A stretch of 64,000 nucleotides of DNA from the NCBI GenBank assembly GCA_018671175.1, contig JABHIE010000018.1, positions 117,062-181,061 on the forward strand. The letters are read 5' to 3'. The DNA comes from Planctomycetota bacterium (lineage in GTDB: Bacteria > Planctomycetota > UBA1135). Position numbers and translations under genes: made by a program. Positions 19,118 through 26,946 of this stretch are shown in pieces; positions within the stretch are counted from its first letter, which is position 1, and each line of letters opens with the position of its first letter. Below the pieces are notes generated by a model, which did no database searches, was not told the origin of the DNA, and was given only the letters and a program-made list of their open reading frames with translations.

Positions 19118-20191
19118 TTGAAACAAGCCACGCATAACAGAATTTCTGAACTCGCCCAAGAAGTTGGGCTTGAGTTGCATGGAATCGTGCCTGCAGCGGC
19201 GATTGACGAGCAAACTCAACGACGGCTCGATGATTGGCTCGCGCACGGCAAAGCGGGTGAAATGACTTATCTTGAAAGAGGGCGATTGGTCATGGGTGAC
19301 GTCCGTGAATGGAAACCTTGGGTGAAATCGATCGCTCTTTTTTCCCTACCTTATTACAGAAGTCAAGGTGGGTTTCGTGATGGCGGAATCGTTGCGCGTT
19401 ATGCATTGGGTCGCGACTACCACAATCTATTCGGAAAAAAACTTGAGCGACTTGGAAAGCGTTTACGGCGTGAAGGTCTAGCTCAACAATTTCGCGCGGC
19501 GACGGATGCAGCTCCTTTGCTAGAGCGCGAATGGGCCATTCGAGGGCAACTTGGCTTCCGTGGAAAAAGCACATTAGTGATTGACCCCAAGCGAGGCCCT
19601 TGGGTTTTGCTTGGTGAATTGCTTGTCGATGCCGAGTGGCCAGAATGGATGGCGTCCGAATCGGAAAGTGGCCGCGCGCTCACGACAAATTGTGGCACTT
19701 GCACAGCTTGCATCGACGCCTGCCCCACCGATGCGTTTGATGCGCCCTATTCACTTGAGCCACGCAAATGCATTTCTTATTTGACGATTGAGCAAAAGGG
19801 GGGCATCCCTGAAAACTTGCGTGGCATGATGGGCGATCATGTTTTTGGATGTGAGATTTGCCTCGATGTCTGCCCCTTCGGCACAAACGAGAGCGACCAT
19901 TCCTCGATTTGGGGCACGCACGAAGGCCTAACTCGTTTTTCTCTAGCTGAACTTTTTGCACTTAGTCAAGACGATTTCATGCAGGCTTTTTTGGGCAGCC
20001 CTCTCCGGCGCGCTGGCCTTGACGGCTTACTTAGAAACGCTTGCGTCGCGCTCGGAAATAAAAATCGGGTCGGAAACTTGCTCCCAAACGAACGCGATGC
20101 ATTGCTTGAAGCGAGCCAAAATCACCCAAAAACGATGATTCGTGAACACGCGAGCTGGGCCTTGCGGCAAAACGAGACTCCTTCGCATTAG
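19118..20191 (+). CDS. queG: Epoxyqueuosine reductase QueG
   Basis: About 357 aa. Cobalamin- and Fe-S-dependent enzyme for the last step of queuosine synthesis on tRNA. Two [4Fe-4S] motifs are plain: CGTCTACIDACP (from about 192) and CEICLDVCPFG (from about 246), with the HEAT-like C-terminus (ALGNKNRVGNLL) that binds tRNA. EREWAIRGQLGFRGKS matches the substrate-binding region. The TTG at 19118 gives the usual QueG N-terminus (ISELAQEVGLELHGI); the frame is open upstream to 19010, where it would overlap the divergent sigma-like gene. No Shine-Dalgarno seen, so the start is uncertain. Confidence 0.92.
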   Translation: MKQATHNRISELAQEVGLELHGIVPAAAIDEQTQRRLDDWLAHGKAGEMTYLERGRLVMGDVREWKPWVKSIALFSLPYYRSQGGFRDGGIVARYALGRDYHNLFGKKLERLGKRLRREGLAQQFRAATDAAPLLEREWAIRGQLGFRGKSTLVIDPKRGPWVLLGELLVDAEWPEWMASESESGRALTTNCGTCTACIDACPTDAFDAPYSLEPRKCISYLTIEQKGGIPENLRGMMGDHVFGCEICLDVCPFGTNESDHSSIWGTHEGLTRFSLAELFALSQDDFMQAFLGSPLRRAGLDGLLRNACVALGNKNRVGNLLPNERDALLEASQNHPKTMIREHASWALRQNETPSH

Positions 20192-20359
20192 AGCGGAAAC
20201 GCGGACCCACAAAGGCCTTACGCGCTTTTGCGTCAATTTGCAACATCGAAAAAAGTCGGCACAAACATTGGAAAGTTCGATATTTATCCGCGGCGGGCAA
20301 TAGGATGTTGCTATTCTTCGTTTGTCCCCCCTGACTTTTCCTTCCCCCAATTCCACCCC

Positions 20360-20575
20360 ATGTTGCACGACTTCCAAAACGAGAAAAAATACTGCCCGCA
20401 TTGCGCGGACTATGTTTGCTTCCTTCAGAGTTTGAATGATAGTTACTGTGTTGAATGCGGAAGCAAAGTGCAACTTTTCAGTTCGGACGACAAAAAGGCC
20501 TTCCTGCGTGCTGTCAGACGAGACCGCGATTTATCGAACAAGCGCACAGGCATCGATCGTCGGAATGTGTCATAA
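20360..20575 (+). CDS. Small zinc-ribbon protein
   Basis: 71 aa with two CxxC knuckles, CPHC (residues 11-14) and CVEC (about 29-32), a classic zinc ribbon, followed by a basic helical tail (RAVRRDRDLSNKRTGIDRR). I do not recognise a function; ribbons of this size often bind nucleic acid or serve as protein adaptors. ATG at 20360 chosen because it starts the conserved-looking part; the frame is open further upstream without likely coding. No Shine-Dalgarno is visible. A terminator follows 50 bp after the stop. Confidence 0.6.
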   Translation: MLHDFQNEKKYCPHCADYVCFLQSLNDSYCVECGSKVQLFSSDDKKAFLRAVRRDRDLSNKRTGIDRRNVS

Positions 20576-20624
20576 CTCCGACTCGGCCATCCCCTTGTAA
20601 ACGCAGCCCCTCCTTTAGCGTTTC

Positions 20625-20651
20625 GGCCCCGTCAAACGACGGGGTCTTTTT
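20625..20651 (+). terminator. Rho-independent terminator before thiE
   Basis: Nine-base stem GGCCCCGTC/GACGGGGTC with an AAAC loop, followed by five T. It ends transcription of the zinc-ribbon gene. Confidence 0.85.
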
Positions 20652-20663
20652 CGTTTAGGCGCG

Positions 20664-20669
20664 TATCCT
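20664..20669 (+). promoter_or_regulatory. -10-like element TATCCT before thiE
   Basis: TATCCT ends 6 nt before the thiE ATG. The same GCGTATCCT context recurs before the thioredoxin-like gene at 21307. No convincing -35. Confidence 0.3.
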
Positions 20670-20675
20670 CTATGC

Positions 20676-21302
20676 ATGCAGCCCCCCCTCTACCGACTAA
20701 TGGTGATTTTGACGCGCGAGCTTTGCACACTCGATCCACTCGAAACCGCCCGACTTGCTATCGCGGGTGGTGCAGACGCCATTCAGCTGCGCGAGAAAAA
20801 GATGTCCACTACCGAGCGGCTGAATTGGGGGCGTGAATTGCACGCTCTTTGTCAAAGCAAGGGCGTTGCACTCATCATCAATGATGACCTAGATTGTGCA
20901 CTTGCACTCGGCGCAACGGGGGCGCATGTGGGGCAAGATGACATGCACCCTGAAGATGTGCGCAAAGTCGCGCGTTTGTCGGGGCGTGATGATTTTGTAA
21001 TTGGGCTATCGACTCACGACCTTGAGCAACTTGACGAAGCCGCTGAATTTGGTGTCGACTACGCTGGCTTCGGGCCCGTATTTGCCTCGCCGACCAAAAA
21101 CTACACGCAAGGTTTAGGCCCAGAATACTTAGCCGCCGCGCTCGCAATCGCCCGCGTGCCAGTCATTGCAATTGGTGGCATCGCTCCAGAAAACGCCTGG
21201 ATGATCGCGAAACAAGCCGGAATGGCCGTTTCTTCCGCAATCTGCGGCTCTCAAAACCCTGAAGAAACCATCCGCCGATTCCTTGATTCGCGCGTATCCT
21301 AA
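20676..21302 (+). CDS. thiE: Thiamine-phosphate synthase
   Basis: 208-aa TIM barrel joining HMP-PP and thiazole phosphate to thiamine phosphate. Motifs: GGADAIQLREK near 31-41, LIINDDLDCALALGATGAHVGQ in the middle (partly quoted: INDDLDCAL), GFGPVFASPTK, and the phosphate loop AIGGIAPEN. Length is typical. No ThiD, ThiG or TPP riboswitch nearby (no CTGAGA-type motif in the 100 bp upstream). It is followed after 4 bp by the probable selenoprotein gene. Confidence 0.95.
   Translation: MQPPLYRLMVILTRELCTLDPLETARLAIAGGADAIQLREKKMSTTERLNWGRELHALCQSKGVALIINDDLDCALALGATGAHVGQDDMHPEDVRKVARLSGRDDFVIGLSTHDLEQLDEAAEFGVDYAGFGPVFASPTKNYTQGLGPEYLAAALAIARVPVIAIGGIAPENAWMIAKQAGMAVSSAICGSQNPEETIRRFLDSRVS
21295..21300 (+). 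promoter_or_regulatory. -10-like element TATCCT before the thioredoxin-like gene
   Basis: TATCCT ends 6 nt before the ATG at 21307, inside the end of thiE. It repeats the arrangement seen upstream of thiE. Confidence 0.3.
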
Positions 21303-21306
21303 CTTC

Positions 21307-22335
21307 ATGCGCCTCACCACTCTCCGCCCCTTCCTAACCGCAGCCGTCCTGACCGCCGGCGTGTTTTCGGCAAACACAGCCTCTGCACAAGACACTGTTG
21401 ATGTCGGTCAAACCCTTGATTACACATTTCGCTCGGCGCCATTTGCCGCAACGGGGCAACAATCCATTGCTGACATGCGCGGCAAACCAGTCTTCATTGA
21501 GTGGTGGGGTACTCGCTGACCTTCCTGTGTTTCGTCGTCCGTGCCGGCGGCAATCAAAATGCAAAATGAGTTTGGTAGCGATGTGCAAGTCGTCCTCTGT
21601 GAGGCGCAAGGCGCGACTGACTCCAAAATGAAATCCTTCGCTCTCGACAAAGGTTGGCTGGGCAATAATGTCATTTGGACGAGCGAGCGCGTGGCCAGTA
21701 CGGGCATGCGAGGCATCCCTAATTATGTTTTGCTTGACTCAAGCGGCGTCATCGTCATGAAGGGTTATTCGACTCGCGATCACTCAAAGATTGTTAAAAA
21801 ACTCGAACAAATGGCCAAATCGGGGCGCGAATGGCCCAAAGGCACTCCAAGTTCGATTACCAAGATTTACCGCGAGCTCGACAAGGGCAACTATGCAAAA
21901 GCGATTGTTGAAGCCAACAAAACAATTGAAAAGCCTGGCAGCAAAGACCCGCACACCACGGTCGCGCTTGCCGAAGCGGCCATTATCAATATTAATTCCG
22001 CCATTGAGCGACAATTCGCGCGCATCGATTGGCTTGCGAGCAACGGTTACCCCTATCGCGCCAAAGAAATAAACGCTCTCATGATGAGTGGGCTTAAAGG
22101 GGCCGACGAGGCGCTCTACGCCAACGCCAAACAATGGAAAGAAAAGTTTGACTCAAGCGAAATGAAGCCCGAGTTCGCTGCCGCAAAAGCCATCAACAAA
22201 ATCGAAGCCAAACTCTTTGACGATGGGCGCGACGACAAGCTGGCAAAATCTATCGACAAACTTGGTGACAAACACGCGGGCACAAATGCGGCCAAACGGC
22301 TCGACACTTTGCGTTCTCTTAATTCTGGGCGATAA
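21307..22335 (+). CDS. Exported thioredoxin-fold protein, probable selenoprotein (in-frame TGA = Sec71)
   Basis: 342 aa if the TGA at 21517-21519 is read through. Signal peptide with likely cleavage after ASA (residue 27). Residues about 55-155 form a TlpA/thioredoxin-like domain: GKPVFIEWWGTR, then TGA, then PSCV, so the redox motif is U-P-S-C where relatives have C-P-x-C; the cis-proline loop RGIPNYVLLDSSG (Pro138) is intact. The frame continues without further stops for 272 codons, with a Lys-rich helical C-terminal domain of unknown role. TGA falls exactly on the first redox Cys, and a SECIS-like hairpin follows. Alternatives: a nonsense mutation or a sequencing error. No selA, selB, selC or selD lies in the window. 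Confidence 0.75.
21534..21551 (+). promoter_or_regulatory. Candidate bacterial SECIS hairpin
   Basis: GTCGTC (21534-21539) pairs with GGCGGC (21546-21551) including two G-U pairs, with a six-base loop CGTGCC that has G at its second position. The loop begins 20 nt after the TGA, inside the 16-37 nt window known for bacterial SECIS elements. An alternative hairpin is TGCC/GGCA (21542-21552) with loop GGC starting 26 nt after the TGA, also with G first. Both are short. Confidence 0.45.
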
Positions 22336-22419
22336 CCCCAACGCTTAAACGCGAGCGCTTCTCTTTGATGCGCATTCGCGGTTAGCGCATTACGAAAGCC
22401 CGCCGAGTTTCCATGACAG

Positions 22420-22435
22420 CCCCGTGAAAACGGGG
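22420..22435 (+). terminator. Hairpin between thioredoxin-like gene and aldolase
   Basis: CCCCGT, loop GAAA, ACGGGG, then TTAAT. The U-tract is weak, so it may be a terminator or a structure just before the aldolase start at 22451. Confidence 0.45.
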
Positions 22436-22450
22436 TTAATCTATGCCCTC

Positions 22451-23491
22451 ATGGCACTCGTCTCCCTCCGTCAACTCCTGGATCACGCCGCTGAAAACAG
22501 CTACGGCGTGCCCGCTTTCAACATCAACAACATGGAACAAATGCTTTCGATTATGGAAGCAGCCAAGCGTTGTGATGCCCCCGTCATCATGCAAGCCAGT
22601 CGCGGCGCACGGAAATACGCCAACGACATCGTGCTAACGCATTTGATTCGCGCGGCCGTTGAAATGTACCCAGAGGTTCCGGTTTGCATGCACCAAGACC
22701 ACGGCAATTCACTTGAGACTTGCTCGTCAGCGATTGCCGCCGAGTTTTCCTCGGTCATGATGGACGGCTCGCTAATGGAAGACGGCAAGACCCCCGCGAG
22801 TTATGAATACAATGTCGACATCACCAAGGCTGTGGTTGACGCGGCTCACGCAGTCGGCGTTTCAGTCGAAGGCGAGTTGGGCTGCCTTGGCTCACTCGAA
22901 ACGGGTGAGGGCGACAAAGAAGATGGCCACGGTTTCGAAGGCAAGCTTGATAAAGAAATGTTGCTGACCGACCCCGAGCAAGCAAAAGATTTTGTCGCGC
23001 AAACGGGTGTTGATGCACTGGCGATTGCGATTGGCACAAGCCACGGTGCGTATAAATTTACGCGCAAGCCAACTGGTGACATCTTAGCGATGGATCGCTT
23101 GGCCGAAATCCACGCGGCGATTCCGAATACGCACTTGGTCATGCACGGGTCGAGCTCGGTACCGCAAGATTTGCAAGACATCATTAATGCGCATGGCGGT
23201 GAGATGAAACAAACTTATGGCGTACCCGTTGAAGAGATCGTTAAAGGTATTCAGCATGGTGTGCGTAAAGTGAATATCGACACCGATAACCGCATGGCGA
23301 TTACTGGCGCCATCCGTAAAGTTTTCCAAGACAACCCGAGCGCATTTGACCCGCGGGCTTATCTCAACCCAGCGATGGCCGCGATGACCGAGGTTTGCAT
23401 TAAGCGTTATGAGGCATTTAATACCGCCGGGCATGCGAGCAAGATTAAGGTCGTGCCACTCGACGAAATGGCGCGGGGTTATCGGGGGTAG
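22451..23491 (+). CDS. fba: Fructose-bisphosphate aldolase, class II
   Basis: 346-aa zinc-dependent TIM barrel catalysing cleavage or formation of fructose 1,6-bisphosphate. Landmarks: [21 protein letters not shown] (catalytic Asp and zinc His), [28 protein letters not shown] and [13 protein letters not shown]. It matches the longer class II type used in glycolysis and the Calvin cycle. I chose ATG at 22451, as an upstream in-frame ATG (22424) falls within the hairpin and would add nine poorly conserved residues. Single gene, convergent with hipA. Confidence 0.95.
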   Translation: MALVSLRQLLDHAAENSYGVPAFNINNMEQMLSIMEAAKRCDAPVIMQASRGARKYANDIVLTHLIRAAVEMYPEVPVCMHQDHGNSLETCSSAIAAEFSSVMMDGSLMEDGKTPASYEYNVDITKAVVDAAHAVGVSVEGELGCLGSLETGEGDKEDGHGFEGKLDKEMLLTDPEQAKDFVAQTGVDALAIAIGTSHGAYKFTRKPTGDILAMDRLAEIHAAIPNTHLVMHGSSSVPQDLQDIINAHGGEMKQTYGVPVEEIVKGIQHGVRKVNIDTDNRMAITGAIRKVFQDNPSAFDPRAYLNPAMAAMTEVCIKRYEAFNTAGHASKIKVVPLDEMARGYRG

Positions 23492-23494
23492 CCC

Positions 23495-24814
23495 TTAACT
23501 CAACTTTTTTCCGGCCGATTGCAGGCCAGCGAAAATCAAATCCCTGACGGCTTCTGGAAAGTCGGCGGGGATTTTCTTTTCTACGGATGAAATGGCCGAA
23601 TCGACTCGAGCCAGCATGTCATGACAAACCGCCTGCCACTCGTTTTGCATACCGCAGCTCTGCAAGGTAGAGACCCAATGTCGCGGCTGCATTTCAGCCC
23701 AGCGGTAATGCTTGTTTTTCCCACGCAGCGACATTGCCATTGTAAGTTGCTGCGTGGGGACCTGATTGCGACCGTGCCCTAAAAAGGGGTGTGCCGAAAT
23801 GACATCGTAGAAAGGTGTTAATGAAAACCCACCCGGCTTAATAAAAACGCTGAAGTTCTTCGCATGCCCATCTGGTGCGGCAAGCATCCAATATAGGATT
23901 TGCGCTTTCAAAAAGTCTCGGCCGTCTTGCTCTGCCTGAAGCGAAGCTCTCAAAAACCGGAAGCCGTCAACCATGCCAGGCCCACCATTGGACTCGTATT
24001 TTTGATTGGACGAAACGCCAAGTGCTTGGCAAAAATCTTCTTGTGGTAGGCGCTCCCACCAACGAGCGCCTTTGACAAGTTGGCGGTCAAAACGCTCGAC
24101 CACAAAAGCGCGTTGGTCTTGAAACCGTAGCATTTGGCAATTAGGAGCCCGCAGCCCGAAAGCCCGCACAAGCTGCATACAAAGCCACTCGTTTTCGATT
24201 GATGTCGACAAATCGACTTGTTCGTGGCCAACACGACCCAATGGCAGCTTAAAAATGTGCGTCGTTGGCGTAAAGCCATGCGGCAAACACCATTGACTAT
24301 CGTGCCACAACAAAGCTGTTTTATCTTGAGCGCCAGCAAGTGAAATACGGAAATGCCTTGGCCTTCCCTGGCCCAGTTGTGGCGATGACGATGCGTGGCG
24401 CATAGCGTTGGCAACTTGCGCCTCGTCTAAAGGTTGTGCTTGAATGCTTTTTGTAGATTTCGGCTGCTCGCCCAATGGCAACAACTGCACCGCGCCCACA
24501 CAATCTCGCCCGATTTCAGCAAGCAAAGAAAATGCCGAAATAGAATCAGTCTGAAACTGACTTTGAACTCGACGCAACAACGAATCGCTATCCGGCAATA
24601 AGTTGCGGAAATACCGCTCAACCAAATCACCGCGAAACACCTCGCCGCTGTCACCCAACGGCAAAGAATGCGACAACGGAACAGCAAGAGGAGAATCAAG
24701 CCAAGTCGTGGCATAAGCAAACTCGTGGCGACCACGCACGGCAATGCTCCACTCGCCCACATGGATGCCGTTCATCCATACGCTGAGCCGCCTTAATCGC
24801 GAAGGCCGACTCAT
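23495..24814 (-). CDS. hipA: HipA-type serine/threonine kinase toxin
   Basis: 439 aa. HipA-like kinase: N-terminal HipA_N region (FRGDLVERYFRNLLPD), GAQDKTALLW as the Gly-rich nucleotide-binding loop, FVVERFDR, catalytic APDGHAKNFSVF (Asp) and PFYDVIS. E. coli HipA phosphorylates glutamyl-tRNA synthetase and induces dormancy; the target here is unknown. The start ATG overlaps the antitoxin stop as ATGA, so antitoxin and toxin are translationally coupled in the usual hipB-hipA order. Confidence 0.92.
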   Translation of the reverse strand: MSRPSRLRRLSVWMNGIHVGEWSIAVRGRHEFAYATTWLDSPLAVPLSHSLPLGDSGEVFRGDLVERYFRNLLPDSDSLLRRVQSQFQTDSISAFSLLAEIGRDCVGAVQLLPLGEQPKSTKSIQAQPLDEAQVANAMRHASSSPQLGQGRPRHFRISLAGAQDKTALLWHDSQWCLPHGFTPTTHIFKLPLGRVGHEQVDLSTSIENEWLCMQLVRAFGLRAPNCQMLRFQDQRAFVVERFDRQLVKGARWWERLPQEDFCQALGVSSNQKYESNGGPGMVDGFRFLRASLQAEQDGRDFLKAQILYWMLAAPDGHAKNFSVFIKPGGFSLTPFYDVISAHPFLGHGRNQVPTQQLTMAMSLRGKNKHYRWAEMQPRHWVSTLQSCGMQNEWQAVCHDMLARVDSAISSVEKKIPADFPEAVRDLIFAGLQSAGKKLS

Positions 24815-25068
24815 GGCGACCACGGAAACTTGTCTTCGTGGACAGCGTCAGCTGGCTTGCTGTCCAAAAACAAATCGAGCTCAAGCGCGGAGAGCAAGCG
24901 GAAGAGGCTTTCTATTTGGCACCGCTCAGGATTTGTCTCAAGAGCAGAAACGGTTTTTTGCAATAAGCCGACCCGCGCGGCGGCCTGAGTTTGAGTTAAA
25001 CCCAAGCGTCGACGATATCGACGAAGGGCGTGTGCAAGCTGAAGAGCTGTATTGACGCGTGATTGCAT
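24811..25068 (-). CDS. hipB: HipB-type antitoxin, XRE-family regulator
   Basis: 85-aa helix-turn-helix protein: LAHALRRYRRRLGLTQTQAA followed by a recognition-helix region (ARVGLLQKTVSALE) and a short C-terminal tail ending PADAVHEDKFPWSP. It should neutralise HipA and repress its own operon. An inverted repeat overlapping a near-consensus promoter lies upstream. Confidence 0.9.
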   Translation of the reverse strand: MQSRVNTALQLAHALRRYRRRLGLTQTQAAARVGLLQKTVSALETNPERCQIESLFRLLSALELDLFLDSKPADAVHEDKFPWSP

Positions 25069-25082
25069 GGAAATACCTTGCT

Positions 25083-25125
25083 GGGGTTAATGCGTAATTA
25101 TACCCCACTCGGTTGTTTTTCGCAA
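25083..25125 (-). promoter_or_regulatory. hipBA promoter with overlapping operator-like inverted repeat
   Basis: On the minus strand TTGCGA (25120-25125), 17-bp spacer, TATAAT (25097-25102). An imperfect inverted repeat, GGGGTTAAT (25083-25091) and ATTATACCCC (25097-25106), covers the -10, which fits autorepression by HipB. Confidence 0.6.
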
Positions 25126-25127
25126 TC

Positions 25128-26549
25128 CTAACGCCTAGCATGCGCATCCAGCACATCCGCCACGCATGCGGTCAGCTTCTGAGCCATCGCTAGATCGATA
25201 AACTCATTTGGCCCGTGTGCATTTGAACCAGGGCCAAGCACTCCGGTGATAAGGAACTGCGCTTTCGGGAACATCGCGCTAAGCATGCCCATGAGCGGAA
25301 TCGAGCCGCCTTCGCCCATGTAGCCGGGCACATTGCCGAAGTGGTTTTGGCATGAATGCCCAAGAGCGTTTTCGAGCCATGCCGCGAGAGTCGGTGCGTT
25401 CCAGCCGGTCGCTGACTTTTCAGGGTTAAAGGAAACGCGTGAGCCATACGGCGGGTTAGCTTCGAGCGTTTCTTTCAAAGCAGCGGTTGCAGTTTTTCCA
25501 TCAACCGTTGGCGCAAGACGAACAGACAACTTAACCGTCGTGTATGGCCGCAACACATTACCTGCATGCGCGACATTTGGGATGCCATCAACGCCCGTTA
25601 CGGAAACGGTCGGACGCCAAGTGCGATTAAGTACTAATTCTGTGCGATCACTCGACATGGCTTTTGCACCATCAAGAAATGGGTAACATTCGAACACATC
25701 GTCGCCCAGAATTTCACCAACTACCTTTGCCTGCGCCTCGCGGTCAGCTGGGATTTCATCACCACACTCAGGCACCAACACGCGACCCGTTTCTTCGTCT
25801 TCAATGCGCGTAAGCAATTGGCGCAAGATGCGAAAACTCGAAGGCACAATCCCGGATCCATCGCCCGAGTGGATGCCTTCCGTCAAAATATCAATCCGCA
25901 AATCACCGGCCGCCATGCCTCGCAAAGAAGTCGTTGACCATAAACGCTCGTAATCGCCCGCACCGGAATCGAGGCAGATGACCAATGACACATCGCCGAG
26001 CCGCTCGCCCAAATGCTCAAGGTAAAACGGCAAATCGGGCGAGCCGGATTCTTCGCAGCCTTCGATTACGATGGCGATACGCCCGTGTTGACCGCCGCAT
26101 TTTTGCGTGGCTTCAAGCGCGCATAAAGATCCAAATGCGGCATAGCCGTCATCGGCTCCACCGCGACCATATAGACGACCTTCTTCGATGCGCGGCTCCC
26201 ACGGGCCCGATTTTTCACTCCAGCCTTCCATCTCAGGTTGCTTGTCGTAATGCCCATACATCAAAACGGTATCGTCGCCATCGGGCTCACAGCCAAACGC
26301 CGGCACTTCCATAAAGATCAACGGCGTGCGCCCCTCAAGGCGGACGACTTCCACGGACAAACCCGCGATCTCACGCGCTTTGCACCAATCGACGATCAAC
26401 TGCATTGCCGCCTCCATATGCCCATTGGCTGCCCAATCAGCATCAAACATCGGCGACTTGGCCGGAATAGCGATGTAATCAGAAAGCGCCGGAGTGATGC
26501 TGTCACTCCAGACGCGCGTGGTGAAATCGGCGATTGTGCGAGTATCCAT
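25128..26549 (-). CDS. M20-family dipeptidase/carboxypeptidase
   Basis: 473-aa zinc exopeptidase. MYGHYDKQPEMEGW carries the first metal His and catalytic Asp, GRGGADDGYAAF the bridging Asp, EGCEESGSPDL the catalytic Glu pair, CLDSGAGD the next Asp, and GEGGSIPLMG with GSNAHGPNEF the C-terminal ligand. It matches the PepV/CPG2-like branch with a dimerisation domain. The ATG at 26549 was chosen; the open frame extends upstream only by 11 codons. No signal peptide, so cytoplasmic. Divergent from the duplicated unit. Confidence 0.92.
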   Translation of the reverse strand: MDTRTIADFTTRVWSDSITPALSDYIAIPAKSPMFDADWAANGHMEAAMQLIVDWCKAREIAGLSVEVVRLEGRTPLIFMEVPAFGCEPDGDDTVLMYGHYDKQPEMEGWSEKSGPWEPRIEEGRLYGRGGADDGYAAFGSLCALEATQKCGGQHGRIAIVIEGCEESGSPDLPFYLEHLGERLGDVSLVICLDSGAGDYERLWSTTSLRGMAAGDLRIDILTEGIHSGDGSGIVPSSFRILRQLLTRIEDEETGRVLVPECGDEIPADREAQAKVVGEILGDDVFECYPFLDGAKAMSSDRTELVLNRTWRPTVSVTGVDGIPNVAHAGNVLRPYTTVKLSVRLAPTVDGKTATAALKETLEANPPYGSRVSFNPEKSATGWNAPTLAAWLENALGHSCQNHFGNVPGYMGEGGSIPLMGMLSAMFPKAQFLITGVLGPGSNAHGPNEFIDLAMAQKLTACVADVLDAHARR

Positions 26550-26611
26550 TCCTATTGATAACACCTCTCGCGGTTCTTTCAAACTCCTTAATGAAAAAGT
26601 TGGAAAAAATG

Positions 26612-26624
26612 CCCCCCCCCCCCC
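26612..26624. repeat. Homopolymer tract of 13 C
   Basis: Thirteen consecutive C lie 15 bp upstream of the -10-like TATAGT of the first Cys-rich gene, within the expected -35 and spacer region. The second copy of the unit lacks it. Confidence 0.9.
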
Positions 26625-26639
26625 TGTCGCCTATCTGTT

Positions 26640-26645
26640 TATAGT
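26640..26645 (+). promoter_or_regulatory. -10-like TATAGT before first Cys-rich gene
   Basis: Ends 7 nt before the ATG at 26653, implying a leaderless or nearly leaderless transcript. Conserved in copy 2. Confidence 0.45.
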
Positions 26646-26652
26646 GGTTTTC

Positions 26653-26934
26653 ATGAAATACTTCACTTTCCTTTTTCTCCTGCTTGCTATTTTTACTCCA
26701 CCGAGCATTTCACAAGAACCTACGCCATGCGAGCATCAACTTTCTAATTGCTTACGCGCTTGCCTAGACGCCTACAACGATGATATTGGGAATTGCAAAA
26801 ATGAACATTGCTGGATTCTGAATTTTATGTGCGAGCAGCCCGAATACAATATTTGTAAAAGCGCCGCTCTAAACATTAAGGGCATTTGCGAGTCAGAATG
26901 CCATAGTCGATATTCAACCTGCACTACTTTCTAA
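26653..26934 (+). CDS. Small Cys-rich exported protein, copy 1
   Basis: 93 aa: signal peptide (MKYFTFLFLLLAIFTPPSIS) then about 72 residues with ten Cys, in the order C-x6-C-x3-C (CEHQLSNCLRAC), CKNEHC, CEQPEYNIC and CESEC. The many paired Cys predict a disulfide-stabilised extracytoplasmic domain. I do not recognise the family. The paralog at 28404 keeps the Cys spacing and the CEQPEY motif. It is followed after 12 bp by the large membrane-anchored gene, which recurs in the duplicate, so the two probably work together. Confidence 0.75.
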   Translation: MKYFTFLFLLLAIFTPPSISQEPTPCEHQLSNCLRACLDAYNDDIGNCKNEHCWILNFMCEQPEYNICKSAALNIKGICESECHSRYSTCTTF

Positions 26935-26946
26935 TCGATCCGTACA

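Noticed and set aside
20576..20675. TPP riboswitch before thiE
   Set aside because: No CTGAGA- or ACCTGA-type motifs; the region holds a terminator and a -10-like element.
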